The notes beneath the pieces are model-generated. The model searched no databases and was not told where the DNA came from. It was given only the letters and a program-made list of their open reading frames with translations. A DNA stretch of 64,000 nucleotides, from the NCBI RefSeq assembly GCF_021130785.1, contig NW_025776238.1:186001-250000 (forward strand), in the 5' to 3' direction. The stretch is from Homalodisca vitripennis (taxonomy: Eukaryota > Arthropoda > Insecta > Hemiptera > Cicadellidae). The stretch's first letter is position 1. Every line of letters begins with the position of its first letter. Shown here one piece after another: positions 25,141-38,725 of the stretch. A program made the translations under genes and the position numbers.

Positions 25141-25624
25141 TAAACCCAACAGGAAAAAAGTACGTCCTTGTCCTTGCGTCTACCGATTACTTCTTTCGTT
25201 ACGATATGTTAGGTTCTTCCTACGTTGTCTCGGTATGATACAATATTAACATCTTTAACTGAATAACAGTTACGATTATGTTATAGGTTACGATATTATT
25301 ACACTTGAACCATATAGCGTTAGTGGGCTTAAAATATTATTTAATGTAATGCAAGGTAGTAGTTCGCCACGCCATGTATCGTGTAAAATTCAGAAGTTGG
25401 AAGAAAGATTTATTGTTTTCCTTTTCTTTAGGCTAGTTATTTTATTATGACATATGTTTAATGTCATACAGTCAATATAAATATTAGCTTTAAATGAATT
25501 TATTCAGTGATTTTCTTGATGCCATTAGGTTACTCTTAAGATTAATGAAAACAAATTTTATGCCACCCCATCCAATGCATAGACACGCACCATAATGAAC
25601 TAGATGTTGCTTATATAAAAATGA

Positions 25625-25740
25625 TATAAAATTTCAAGTCTATAGATCTGTTTGATCTCAAGGTATTGCCCTTAGAGACAGACATAGAATTATACACGAA
25701 TTCAATCTTTTCAGTCTCTCGACTGATATGCTTGGCAAAC
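25625..25740 (+). repeat. Dispersed repeat copy (TTTCAAGTCTATAG family)
   Basis: AAATTTCAAGTCTATAGATC, then ATCTCAAGGTATTG, then GAGACAGACATAGAATTATA, then TTTTCAGTCTCTCGACTGAT. The same ordered words occur at 57065-57180, 57685-57790 and, in part, 49430-49510. It is a diverged member of a dispersed family with no coding capacity seen. Confidence 0.6.
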
Positions 25741-28700
25741 GATCAATCAAAACAATGTTATAGGATTAACTGTTTGCTATTTTGTAACATAGCATGTCGA
25801 GAACCACCCATTAAATTTACATATTTAGTAATATAATTTTATAAGATTCATACTAAATAACTGAATTAATTCTAAAAAAACCAATTGGTCCATTCCAAAA
25901 AAGGAGTTAAAAAACTTGTGGGTATTTTGAGGTACAATCTAATTCACTCAAAATTGTAGTAATGAAGAAATGATTTAAAATTGAAAATGCCTAATTACTT
26001 AATACGTTATAGATATACGGCGGAAGTCCCGTTTAATAAATACGTCACTTGAGAAGTGGAAACACTGTCCTTGGCTAGCTTTTGAAAGATTACATTTTTC
26101 ATAAGAAGAAAGGATAGCTCAGACTAGCAGGATAATGATACAATATAAAGAGTACAATGAGCTTTGAGTGAAGGCCACGGGAGTGCTGGTATATGATGGG
26201 TTAGTTGCACATGCTTTATCAAGGTAATATCTCATATGAGTTTCAAATAAGTATTTATTAGAATAAAATGTACTCTAATTGTGTTTAACCCAACATATCT
26301 GACTATTTAAATAGTTCTATAAGCATAATTAAATGGTAACTAAAATTAAATTATTGTACGAGTTCTGACTATAATATGAATTTGCAGGAAGCTCAAGACA
26401 CTAGCTTAAAATCCTTATTTAACAACGGAGAATTTGTGCACCGTAAAACTGCTATAACATTATTTGGTTAATTTGGTATTTACGTTATTCTTACCAAAAT
26501 TATACAACTTAAAAATAACAGTAATAAATTTAAAACTGAAATAAATAGTGCTAAAGTATTCTAAACATTTTTGGTACCAGGCAACTTGTTTTACAATTTC
26601 TAATGTTTACAATTTTGCACACAAAATAAAGAAATTAAGTTTATACACGTTATTGATCATAGAATATTCCAAAATAAGTTTAAATCTGTGTGAGAAAGAA
26701 ACACTAGGTAATTTCTGAAAAACAATTAAAATTATTTATTGAAACTAAATAAATTGGAATATGAATATTTTGAAAACTGTGTATGACCACAATTTTGAAT
26801 ATTTATATGATATATATTTAAAATTATATATTTTTCTTAATCAGCCTAAAAATTTGGAAAATTAGTTGCGTTAATTTAATGTATAAAATACAAATTTCAA
26901 CTAAACCCCCAAAGAGCTTTGCGGATTGTAAACAAAGCAGGAAAAAACTATGCATCATAAGGCATATCTTACTTATTTAGAGTTGACGAATTTAAAGTTA
27001 TAATTATAATGAACAGAAAAACTAGTTTTATTTCAGGATTAAATCACATTACGGCTTTCTGTTGTATAAAATATCTAATTAATTAATTTCTAATCCTTGT
27101 TTAAATCTCGTTAGGACGGAATTATTAGTGAAGTTGAATAGGAATTAATATTAACTGTGCTGATATTCAATTTAGAATCGGAAGAACATTAAATACTGCT
27201 ATTAAATGATGGAGTAAGTTAATAAACTTTTACTTCGATTCATTAATGAATACACTTTTAATTTGTAAATTTACTCAAATCAGTATTTTACCACTCATTT
27301 CAGTCTGTGATTGATTTTATTGACAGTTCGTTATAAGAAGTAGTCACTTCTGTTGGTCAATCCCGCTACTGCCTTTACATTTTTCCGTTGTGCAAAACAT
27401 ACAACGCTTAGTTTCTATAACGGTTTACAAAAAGTCTTTTCATTTTTTTCAAAGTAAAAATAAAATAGGTCGTATTTATTTTAATTGTATGTACCTGAAA
27501 AAGAGTAAAAATTAATGATAAAAATAGACTTGTCTTGCCAATAAAATATTTAAATTCTATTACTAATACAAAAACGTATACAAGTTTTATAACCACTAAA
27601 AATTGAAGAACAGAAAAACTATAAAGTAACGATAACATTACTGTATATTATGTAGACGGAACATTTTAAAGGAATATATGTTGTGGATTTACACGTATTT
27701 TTAAGTTAAATTTGTTTTTTTATGTAAAAGACTAAACCATTATTATTTCCGGCTAAACAATTAGTTAGAAAAGTTTTTGTACTCGTGTAATCGACAATCA
27801 TTGTTTCTAAACACAAGTGGACTGTGGAGGAATAAATAAATCATTCAGTGAACATCTTTTACTTAGTTAAATCTTAAGTTATTAGCAACTTTAATATTTG
27901 TTGTATTAACTGTTTATTTTCGCGTAAAGCAATAATTTTAATAATTTAATTCTTTGACTCAAATGCCCCACTTTACGAGTATGACATTCCAAAACTATCT
28001 CATTCAACCTTTTTCTCGCTAAATTTGGTCAAATCTGGTTAAAATATTTTGTTTCTGCTAAAAATGAATTTTAATATTTTGTTGGATTTAAGAAATTTTA
28101 GAAAAACTGCTGTCAGTAGCAGCGATATTTAAGAGATTTACGTACCATTTACTAAAATCTTACGCTGTCCTTACAATTTTTAAATGCTACAGTATTTGAC
28201 TGACTTAAGTATTAAAGTGACATCATCTTACAATACTAAGAATTTCAACATTTATATCGTGTGACAATGTGTGCACATATTACATACACGCACAACACAA
28301 AGAATATACAAGACACCATAAAAAATTTACTCCTTCCACAGTTGAGACTGCAGGTGACAAAATAGTGAGATCAATCCATGTAACCTCGCTATTAATGTTC
28401 AGTGACGTGAACATGCAACTTGGGGCCACACCAACAATGTAAGTGACACGTGACATGTCTCCGTCTAATGTAAAACATTATTCAAAATGGTATGAATACG
28501 ATTTCGTGTCTGCAGATCCTATTCATCGATAAAGTGGCATGTGGAACTGCTGTAAGGGTCGTATATCAGTCTGCTTCATTCTAATTTGTTGTCATATTTA
28601 ATTAAACATATGGTATATTAGACTTAGTTTTATTTTCAGATCAGTTCTAAAGAGTACTGTTTTATATGTTCTTTTTCATCAAAAGTGTCATATTTTAATT

Positions 28701-29032
28701 ACTTGTGCTTAAAATACTATTTTAAACGAGACCAAGCACTTAATTAAGACATAAAATGTATTTTTTATATATGTCTATATTTGGACTCAAGGCTCCACAA
28801 AAATACATACGCAAAGGTACCATTTTGATATGTTTCGTTTTAACGAATTCATTTCGGGTTTTTGAACTATATACGAATTCGAGGGCATTAGGTGAAGGAT
28901 ACACAGTTCTTTATGCAGTGTACTTCACATTTTTAGAGGGAAGTTCTGCCGCATTTATGACGTAATCACTTATCTCTAGCTAATTAGTCTATCCTGAAAC
29001 ACTTTTTTGTAAATAGTTCGGACTTGGCAACG
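25741..29032. other. AT-rich non-coding stretch
   Basis: No supported gene or element. A possible acceptor at 26389 (AATTTGCAG) is followed by 27 open codons but lacks other support. GGAGGAATAAATAAATC at 27827-27843 resembles a short LINE tail. The frames at 27408-27638 and 28756-28965 show no motif. Confidence 0.5.
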
Positions 29033-29064
29033 ATATCTGCTTCTTCGATTTAAGAAGCAGATAT
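29033..29064. repeat. Perfect 13-bp hairpin with 6-base loop
   Basis: ATATCTGCTTCTT (29033-29045) pairs exactly with AAGAAGCAGATAT (29052-29064) around CGATTT. There is no U-run or open frame beside it. Confidence 0.9.
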
Positions 29065-29613
29065 AATGTCGATTTGATTGGGTGTAGAATTATATTTTCG
29101 AATTCATACCTACGCTTAAATCGCATAAACCGTCAAAGTTTAAAAAATAAGCTTCAAGAAGTTGCCGAACCAATCTATTTAAAACTTACGTTCAACGATT
29201 GTATTGTTTATTTGCGGATTGTTTGAATCTAAAGGAATCTAGACCAACATTAATTTTCCACTACATTATTTAGTTTTTTTGTACACCAATGGTCTAAATT
29301 TCAATGGTAAATACGTATTCGCATTATGATTTTCATTTCATTAAGTTTACTGCAAAGAAACTAAATTCTTTTCTTAAATTTTAAATTATTTCTAAATCCA
29401 CTGTGCTTCAAGTATACGAAGTATATTTGGATGCCTATAACCATACCTTGAAATATGAATAATTAAATATTTTGATAATAAATTTAAGGGATTAATTATG
29501 TTTAAGGTTTTGGCAATAAAGAAATGTCAACAAGTTAAACTAGTTGGTGACACCGACCCTTGCAAAATATAGGAGACAAATGAGTCTATTCTAACTTGTT
29601 TCACTTTTTTCAG

Positions 29614-29679
29614 AGTCATGTCCAAGAGCAAAATATTTATAGCAAGAATCACTGAGAGGGATGTCGCAACAATCTTCCT
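29614..29679 (+). CDS. Candidate internal exon, 66 bp, of an unidentified gene
   Basis: A strong acceptor (TTTCACTTTTTTCAG ending at 29613) and a strong donor (GTGAGTATG starting at 29680) bracket 66 bases. One of the three frames is open and contains MSKSKIFIARITERDVATI; the other two are closed by stops. The length is a multiple of three, so the exon could be skipped or included without shifting the frame. I do not recognise the peptide, and no neighbouring exon was identified. Chance pairing of good splice sites at this distance cannot be excluded. Confidence 0.35.
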
Positions 29680-30979
29680 GTGAGTATGTAGTACAGTGTC
29701 GTTCAATGTTCATTAACGGTCATTCTAAAACTATTTATTGTGGAATTAAATTGATATACTATAAAAGCCAATATGAACTTATAGAGGTAATGAAGTGGAG
29801 TTAATAGTCTTTAAATTGAGGGTTGTTAAACTTTAGAGACATTTCTCAAGAAACCTACAGAAACATCTTATTACAATTCCTCCCTCCACTCACTCCAGGT
29901 AACTTTGTAACAAGAAACTATATTCAACGCATACTGTTTCTACCGAAATAAAGCGTCTACTTAATACAGCTTTCTCAATATGATCAAAGTTTTATACCTA
30001 CCTACTTCATAAATACGATTTAAAATATAATATAGCATATTTAAAAATCTATGAATTGTAAAGTCTTTTAACTTGTTACGGTTTTTAACCTTAACATCAT
30101 TATATAAGACATAGTGTCCATTCACAATTTTTACAATTGTATAAATATGGAAATTTATTAGTTAGAAATGATGGCTTTCAATTAAACTGCAATTTTTATA
30201 CGAATTAATCTATGATCAGTGCCGAGTCAGACTTCAAGTGTGGACGTATTGTGGCTTGGTTCTCTTTTAAGTGTTCCCATGTGATTCCTACTTACCATCG
30301 TATTCATTGTTGCTGTATTGTAGTTGTGATTTTTTTTAACGCGCATTTATTTATGAATAACTGTTAAGTGTGCTTATGTGGTTTATCAGTTGAAACTGAC
30401 GTTTATTGACTGAGAAACGTGCTCATGCAACATGAGCTCGGCTGATATTGCTTACAGAGGAGCAGGACTCTTTGTGGAGGTATGGCCCTTGTGACCAGGT
30501 GAGGAGAAAAGGTATTTAAACTCGCTTAGAAACTTTAGAGACATCTTAAAGGCGTTGAATGAAATATGGTAGGAACAAAAAGTAAACGGCATGATTTCAA
30601 TGAGTTTTACAATTAAAACTTAAATTTTAAAATTTAAGAGTTCATAGAAAAATTAAGAAATTAATAATGAGAAAAATATTTAAAATTAAATTTACAGTTT
30701 TGGAAATGAAAGGATTTAGAACAATATTGTGTTGAACTCCAAGGAGTTCCAGAGGAAAACAATAAATCAGTATTGGAAATATTGCAAAGCTTAGGATAGA
30801 GCTTAAATAGAAATTGCTGACGAGATGATCAGCGCTTTTCATCGAGTCAATAAGAGGAACAATTTGTCACGACCTCTTGGTATTGCTGTTATATTTTCCC
30901 GATTTTTTGATACCGAACTTTTAACAACTAAGAGAATCCAGAAAACGTGCAACTTTTTAACGTGTTATATTAGGCTTAA

Positions 30980-31155
30980 ACATATACTCCAGTCGTTGGA
31001 TTAAATTTTAAAAATATACTCTGCCCTATCTGTAGGATAAAATTAAATTATAGATGATACTCTAGTTGTGTTATAAAAATTTATCATAGACGCTACTTTA
31101 GCTATATGATAAAATGTTAAACACAGACGCTACTCTAGCTAGAGTATATGATGTT
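30980..31155. repeat. Short degenerate tandem repeat, about 37-bp unit
   Basis: Units with the pattern AGACGCTACTCTAG...TATGATAAAATGTTAAA recur at 31051, 31087 and 31124, with two weaker copies before them. It is followed at 31172 by the GTTATACATTTTGTAACAT motif shared with 9462. Confidence 0.65.
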
Positions 31156-31215
31156 ACAAATCTGTTTTAACGTTGTGTTATACATTTTGTAACATATGTC
31201 CGAAATTCTATAATG

Positions 31216-34200
31216 ATTAAATTAATCTAGCTGCAGTTAATATGTTACTTATCACACTACTATATTAGTAGTTAAGATGTTACTCATAGTTAATATTCTT
31301 TGTGTATTATAAAAACTTAAATATCGAAATTACTCAGCTATAGTATACAAAGTTAATGCACTAAAACCTCACACTTGGATTGGATAGATAATATATATCT
31401 GACTTATAAAGTCATGTATTTCTAGTGGCCAACTTGTTCCTCTTCAGCATGTGGTGTGCGCCGAGAAGATGATCTCACCATTGTGATCTTAGTAAGACAA
31501 ATCCATCTTCAATAAATAATGAATCATTATACTCTATATGAAAAGTTTCTAACTAGCTTTGTGAAAATATTATCCTCCCAATTTATTAATGATTTAGATG
31601 TTGGAATTTATGTCATGTTCGCAATAAATAAAATTTCTTTAAGGCCTCAAACTTGATCTCATAAAGTGTATGCATACAAAAGGAACAACTGATTATACAG
31701 GATAAATTAAAAACATTGGCTCCTTAATGTTATCATACAAGATCGCATAGAACAGCGATTAAAAATATTTTCTCCAGGTAGAAACCCAAGTTACTACTGA
31801 CAGTAAAAAAATATGTTGTATTTACAAAAAATACTTTTCGTGAGAAGTTCATTAATATTGATCCATTTGTAATTTTATGCAGAACAATTTATATTCACCT
31901 TTTTTATTTCTACAATTTAATATGAAAGTGAGACGAAAAAATTAAGAAGAAAACGTTTTAAATTTACCCTGTAATAATCATATGTTATATTGTGTGCATG
32001 AATTGTTTGTGATCAGGAGTGCGACAGTAATTAGGCCTTATGTTAGCGTTAATTGAATTTCAACGCCTTAAGCATGGATAAATTAACATTAATTCTGTTC
32101 TACCTATAAAAAACCTTAAATTTATTCAAAAAACCATTTTGGTACGGGACAACGTTTTAAGGTCAGATTTGTGCCATTGCATTTTAATAAAATAATTTTA
32201 CCTTGGGGATCTCCAACCTGAGTGCGTAGTTGTCCTGTAGCTCTGTTTGCAATGGGTAAAAAAATATTAAGCCGCCCCGGGCTTAATTGGCACTACGTAT
32301 GTTATAACAAAATTATAATCTGAAGATTAATTGGACACTATTGTGGTATTTTATAAATACATTTCCAAAACACAGTTGAGCTACATTGCACCTTAGTTCT
32401 TATTATATAAAGTAGCCACCAGACGGTAAAGTGAAAATTATCGTGGAGGATAGTAAGCCCTCTTTGTTTATTGCCAACTCTGTGTGCTGCTCGCCTTTTT
32501 ATATGTTATATGTAAAAGACGGAATAATGGCAATATGTATACATATATTGAGTAAAATATCCTCTAAATAGTTTAGTATATTATAAACAAAACGTAAATT
32601 TAAAATTAATAGAAAGAAAAGTTAGTATTATTTAAATAATTAAACACCACATAAATTTCATGCAATATAATTTATTTGTTTGCCTATTATAAACAATAAA
32701 TAACAATTATCATATTAAACCACTACATGATACTTTATGGTTTCAAAAATTCTGTGAATATTCCCACGAAGTAAAAGAAATCCTCCACTAAAATGGACCT
32801 CAAACGACTTTATTGGCTGTGCGTGTGCGAAGCTTATAACTCGAGAGGTTGAAAGTATCTGTCTGTCTGTGTATCCTCGCGATATCTTGAGAATGAAATG
32901 ACCTTTTGACTTGGAATTTAGCATGAACATTCATTTGTATAGAAAATATCGAGTTGGATAATTGTACATGCCATTAAATGCCATCACGCAGTATAGCCTG
33001 ACATTGTGGTTTTTATGTCATCCTTAAGAGTCTGTCCACATGAGAGATATAGACAAATTTGTATATATAACTTCAACGAAGCTTTTTAGGGGAGAAGTGG
33101 TCTAACACCTTTTATGGTTAATAAAGAATGTGAGGAGTTATTTTTTTGAATGATCTCTAAGGTTGAATTTTTAAACATTCCATGTTAAAAAATGAAAACA
33201 AAATAACTTTCACTGATATACAAACTGTACTTATATATATTTAGGAGATAAATATTACAAAATTTTACTCTACAGTATGTAGATGCAGAATCTCAACAGT
33301 CACAACGACAAATCAAGTGACTTGCTTTATTTTAAAATAAAAGACTCCCTGTTTCTGTTTAACTCTTGCATCAAAGAGACAATCCAAAGGTCATGACTAA
33401 AAAGTAAATATCAATAATATTTTTATATTAACATGAAAGGAAAACACAATCTAAAGGGTGTCCCCCAACTCTCTGGACAACGGTATATCACATTATTGTT
33501 CAAATGAAAATAAACAGCTATCACTACATGAACATTAGTCTTATTTTTCCACCTACAAAGTTACAAAGTCTACAACAACAAAATCTTTATTCAGTAAACA
33601 TTCAATATAGACCTCTTTGTCTATATGTGTTTTTTTTTTTATTAAAAAGTTAATATCTTACAAACTAATAAAATGAATCATAACAAATTCGGCTCAAATT
33701 ACTAAGTCACTGAAAAACATATTATGATATTATGTTTCATATCTTCAAAAACGTTTGTCATTGAATCTATTCAACTTTGAATATCTTAAAAAACTGTATT
33801 TTTTTACTCAAGATTTAGAATTTTACTCAGATTTAATGACACCATCCCGCAAAATTGTCTCTAAATTTTACTTACGACGAAATTCTCTTAGGATACTCGT
33901 TTACATGGAAAGAGACGTATCGTTGTGGTTTAAGATATGATGGAACGTGTTTAATAATTCTTTTTCAGTTTCATTATTATTCACGGAAGAATTTTCAGTG
34001 ATTATTGTTTTGTTGATGAGAGTTTTTAACTGTGCCTTTGAAATGTAAGCCATTTAATAATAGTCCAAATTTTAATTGTTCACTAGGCCACTTCATGTTG
34101 GGAGGAGAAAGTGTATATGCCAATGGCAGTTTTTTAAAATTACTATGTAATAACTCTATGTGTTTAAAGAAAACGATATACCTATTTGTATATTTTATCG

Positions 34201-37200
34201 ACCTATCTTGGAGACGAACTTGTGACCTCTCAGTTGGAGACTAGCGGACACCCCTACGCTGTGGTAAAGTTCAATTATTGTTATATGTTTTTAATAATAC
34301 TGCTTTCTCTTATCCGCAATGTATTTATTTAAACGTACATTATATCATTCCTATTATATATACACAATAAAAATCATATATAATCATGACAATTACTCAT
34401 ATAATAATGATATTCTCTTCGAGGTTAAGCAGTGTCCCGGAGGTACACGTGTCATCGTGATTGACCTTAGCCAGCCCCCCCCCACACCCATTACATCAAT
34501 AACAACAATATGATCCCGTGTTTAATCAAACCCCGTGTGCCTTGCAAATGGCATAATTCAAACTGCTGTTCACGACTGAAACTAAAATTATTTATGAATT
34601 AAAGAAATAAATAAATTGAAATCTATTATCCTTAAGGTATATCAAGGCGAATGAAATATGTAGATTATTTAGCCTAAACCTTCATTTATGTACAGGCAAG
34701 AATTCATAGTACACATTTATACTTCATATTTATATTTCTTTTATTCCAAAATTTTCATAGAGAAATTCAAGTAGTTAAGTAAATAGATTGGCACTACTCT
34801 TGAGTATTCAGCTGTCCATATCAAGTACATAATTTTCAACTTTCACTAGTATCATTCGTATTAGTAACTATTAAATTCTATTAAACGCACATTAATTTTA
34901 AATTATATGAAATTATATTAATACTTTAGATAATTCTAGATTGCTGCAAATATATTGTATAAGGAGAATAGAAAAACATATTACTAAAAATTTGCAAATT
35001 ACATGATTTAAAATCAAAAATGTTCTTTTGAGCCTATTAATAGCAATCCATTTCTGAACTTCAATGTTAAAATTTTAACAGTGGTCATTTTTATGTTGCA
35101 GATAAACGCAACTATATTTCGATGTGCAAAAAACCATTTAAACTGTAAAAAACAAGAAACTAAACTTGATTACCGCAATTATGCTTTGAAATTTATCGAA
35201 TAATGGTAGAGTTATGCAACACTTACTTCTTTTTTTAAGTGTCAGCCTCTCCAACTTAATATTAATATTTATACGTTAATTTTCAAAGAAACAACAACAA
35301 GTATAAATCACCCTTAATTTAGTTGTATAATGTGTTCTCGATTAAAACTTTCAACCCTATAACTTATTCAAGTATGTCTTTTTATTAAGATTAACATATA
35401 CCATGGTCATACAATTTAAACAGTAATTGTAACACTAGTATTGTCTTATTTAAAATCCTTTTCTCGTGTCAATAAATCGAGGAATGTCCATCAAGAGTTG
35501 TCATGGTTTAAAATTTACGATCACAGTACAAAACAAAACAAGTACATAAATAAATAACGGAGCATAACATTTGATACGCCTATTAAACTTATTGTTATTG
35601 TTAATAGTCAATTCGAATTTCAGCGTATAATAATATTCAGAATAATAATGCCGTATTTCTCTATGTCCACAAGACGGCTCGAATATGAAACGAGCTATCG
35701 TCTGAAAATGTTGCATGCAACCATATCGAAGCCAGTTATGGTCAGGCGCATTCCTGCCTTGTTTACTCCTCTAAAAAGAGTAAATACTGTGTTTATACCG
35801 GGTTTAATTTCGATACGTTACAAATAATTCAGGAGAAAGCCACACCACATGTATCGTAAAAGGCTTTGGTGACGTTGCATGCAAACATTCCAGAGTATAG
35901 GTCAGTTAATTTCTGCGGTGTTCTACGGACAGATAGACAGTTTCACATAAAATAATATTTAACTAAACCTAGGCAGTGAAATAACTTCGTTACACTATCT
36001 ATTCAGAAATTAGGTTGGTAAAATAGAACAAATGTTTTTACCCTTACAATACTTTTAGGCCTATATCACTTCCGATTGTAACTATCGCAGAATTCTAATA
36101 AGTTTAGTGCTCACAACACAACTGTTTAGGAAAACCAACATAATAGTTTTAGTGATAGCTGTGTAAATTTTTAATAGTGGGTGTTAACTTTGCAGGTCAA
36201 GGTACCTTTTTCCGCTAACCCCATGTATAGTTATGGAGAAATTAAAAGGGTTAGTTATAGTGGATATCGATATCCTCCCTATAAACAATGTAATTTTGTA
36301 ATTATTCGGAGCTATCGGACGAGAATTATAAGTAATTTCGCTGGTATGAGACGATTCTGTTTTCTGGGCTATTATACTGTTTTCAATACTGGCGGATTTC
36401 GTGATACAGAACGTACCCACCTGCTAAAATCATCAAAGAGGTGTTACATAATGAGAAGGTATAGATATTAGAAGGGGATAGTCGTCCTCATCAAATCATT
36501 CATTCCACTGTCAATGTAAAAAATAAACTTGGTGATTTATTTTTTTATAGATTTTTTTGTTGGTTTTAGAAATTACTACGTTTTAATTTTAATTATTAAC
36601 TAATATTTATTTGCAAACACATTTGTAATCTGTACCTATATGAAGATTGTGGAAATAAACTTATATATCATTTCATTTTTTTAATGATAAAAATGTCTTT
36701 CTTTACGATGTTGTAGGGTTACATCAATACCAGGCGTAATTTAGATTATTGGAAAATACATAAAAATCTATTTGTTTGTGCGGGACAGTATGGGATTTCT
36801 TCACTTAATGCTTTGTGGCACAATATACCTTGTTAATCAATTAGTAAACACGTCGGGCTGATACCCTTATGACTCCGGATTTACTCTAAGCTGCTTGCGA
36901 CGTCCCTTAGCATCTCTGGTCACGGGTCCATTGAATAATCAACGTTTCTATGGATTATTGTATATCAGATGATAATGCACTGGTGCATATCAATCAAACT
37001 TATTCTATTCCAAAATTTGGTTGAAGATCTCTGCCTAACATTATGGAAATGCCCATCTCACCTAATTTACACTCAAAATGTTACTTGAGCATCCATCGAG
37101 AATTTAAGAAAAAGAGTTCTTCATACTGGTTAAAGATCAGATTTAATCGATTTAAAACAGAAATTGTAAATACATTTAAGCTAAAATTAGTGGAATTAAA

Positions 37201-37386
37201 CCTTATTTTTAATCAGAGGTTCACATATAAGGGGAATATGTGATTAAAAGAAGACTTCTCGAAGGTAAATGTGATTTTGAATAGTATGTAAGTTACCTTC
37301 AATGCGGCTCTATATTGAGTGAACTTGAGTGAATATTCTTACACCACAGTGCTCGCCGTCAACGTGTTCAACTACTGTACAATAAC
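31216..37386. other. AT-rich non-coding stretch with isolated repeat fragments
   Basis: No supported gene. Noted: GCCACCAGACGG at 32415, shared with 60263; a TCTGTCTGTCTG...TTGACTTGGAATTTAGCATG fragment at 32860-32930, typical of a dispersed insect repeat; GGGTGTCCCCCAACTCTCTG at 33459, resembling the end of the 16158 transposon; TATGTTGCAG at 35101 followed by 33 open codons; and a 96-codon plus-strand frame at 36181-36471, opposite a 78-codon minus frame, with no recognised domain. Confidence 0.45.
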
Positions 37387-38725
37387 TGTCAGCTATAATA
37401 CATGTAGTTAATACATTTATACATTACAATAACTGTATAGCTATAGTACATGTAGTTAATACATTTATACATTACAATAACTGTATAGCTATAGTACATG
37501 TAGTTAATACATTTATACATTACAATAACTGTATAGCTATAGTACATGTAGTTAATACATTTATACATTACAATAACTGTATAGCTATAGTACATGTAGT
37601 TAATACATTTATACATTACAATAACTGTATAACTATAAAACATGTAGTTAATACATTTATACATTACAATAACTTTATAGCTATAGTACATGTAGTTAAT
37701 ACATCTATACATTACAATAACTGTATAGCTATAGTACATGTAGTTAATACATTTATACATTACAATAAATGTATAGCTATAGTATATGCAGTTAAACATT
37801 CACACATTACAATAACTATATAGCTATAGTACATGTAGTTAATACATTTATATATTACAATAACTGTAATATAGCTAAGTACATGTAGTTAATACATTTA
37901 TACACTACAATAACTGTATAGCTATAGTACATGCAGTTAAACATTCACACATTACAATAACTATATAGCTATAGTACATGTAGTTAATACATTTATATAT
38001 TACAATAACTGTAATATAGCTAAGTACATGTAGTTAATACATTTATACACTACAATAACTGTATAGCTATAGTATATGCAGTTAATACATCTATACATTA
38101 CAATAACCGTGTAGCTATAATACATGTAGTTAATACATTTATACACTACAATAACTGTATAGCTATGGTATATGCAGTTAATACATCTATACATTACAAT
38201 AACTGTAATATAGCTAAGTACATGTAGTTAATACATTTATACACTACAATAACTGTATAGCTATAGTATATGCAGTTAATACATCTATACATTACAATAA
38301 CCGTGTAGCTATAATACATGTAGTTAATACATTTATACACTACAATAACTGTATAGCTATAGTACATGCAGTTAAACATTCACACATTACAATAACTATA
38401 TAGCTATAGTACATGTATTTAATACATTTATATATTACAATAACTGTAATATAGCTAAGTACATGTAGTTAATACATTTATACACTACAATAACTGTATA
38501 GCTATAGTATATGCAGTTAATACATCTATACATTACAATAACCGAGTAGCTATAATACATGTAGTTAATACATTTATACACTACAATAACTGTATAGCTA
38601 TGGTATATGCAGTTAATACATCTATACATTACAATAACTATATAGCTATAGTATATGTAGTTAATACATTTATATATTACAATAACTGTAATATAGCTAA
38701 GTACATGTAGTTAATACATTTACTG
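37387..38725. repeat. 48-bp minisatellite, about 27.5 units, with higher-order structure
   Basis: The unit begins ACATGTAGTTAATACATTTA and ends GCTATAGT; starts at 37400, 37448, 37496 and so on are exactly 48 apart. Units 1-8 are nearly identical. From 37784 the array mixes at least four variants: one with TTAAACATTCACACA (47 bp), one with GTAATATAGCTAAGT (50 bp), one with ATATGCAG...ACATCTATACA, and the standard form. These recur in an ordered pattern, so the distal half has a higher-order arrangement. Because 48 is divisible by three, the minus strand shows long repetitive frames (YKCINYMYYSYTVIV); they are by-products of the repeat. Confidence 0.97.

Noticed and set aside
34419..34460. Second 5S-derived SINE fragment (GAGGTTAAGCAGTGTCC)
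   Set aside because: Only about ten bases match the 5S box A region, box C is not present at the expected distance, and the rest differs.
35101..35206. 33-codon open stretch after TATGTTGCAG
   Set aside because: Acceptor tract is moderate, there is no downstream polyadenylation signal nearby, and the peptide has no recognised similarity.
36181..36471. 96-codon frame preceded by an acceptor-like CTTTGCAG
   Set aside because: No recognisable domain, no donor or polyadenylation signal tied to it, and an equally open minus-strand frame overlaps it.
37387..38725. CRISPR-like regular spacing
   Set aside because: The 48-bp units abut directly and have no unique spacers; the DNA is eukaryotic. It is a minisatellite.
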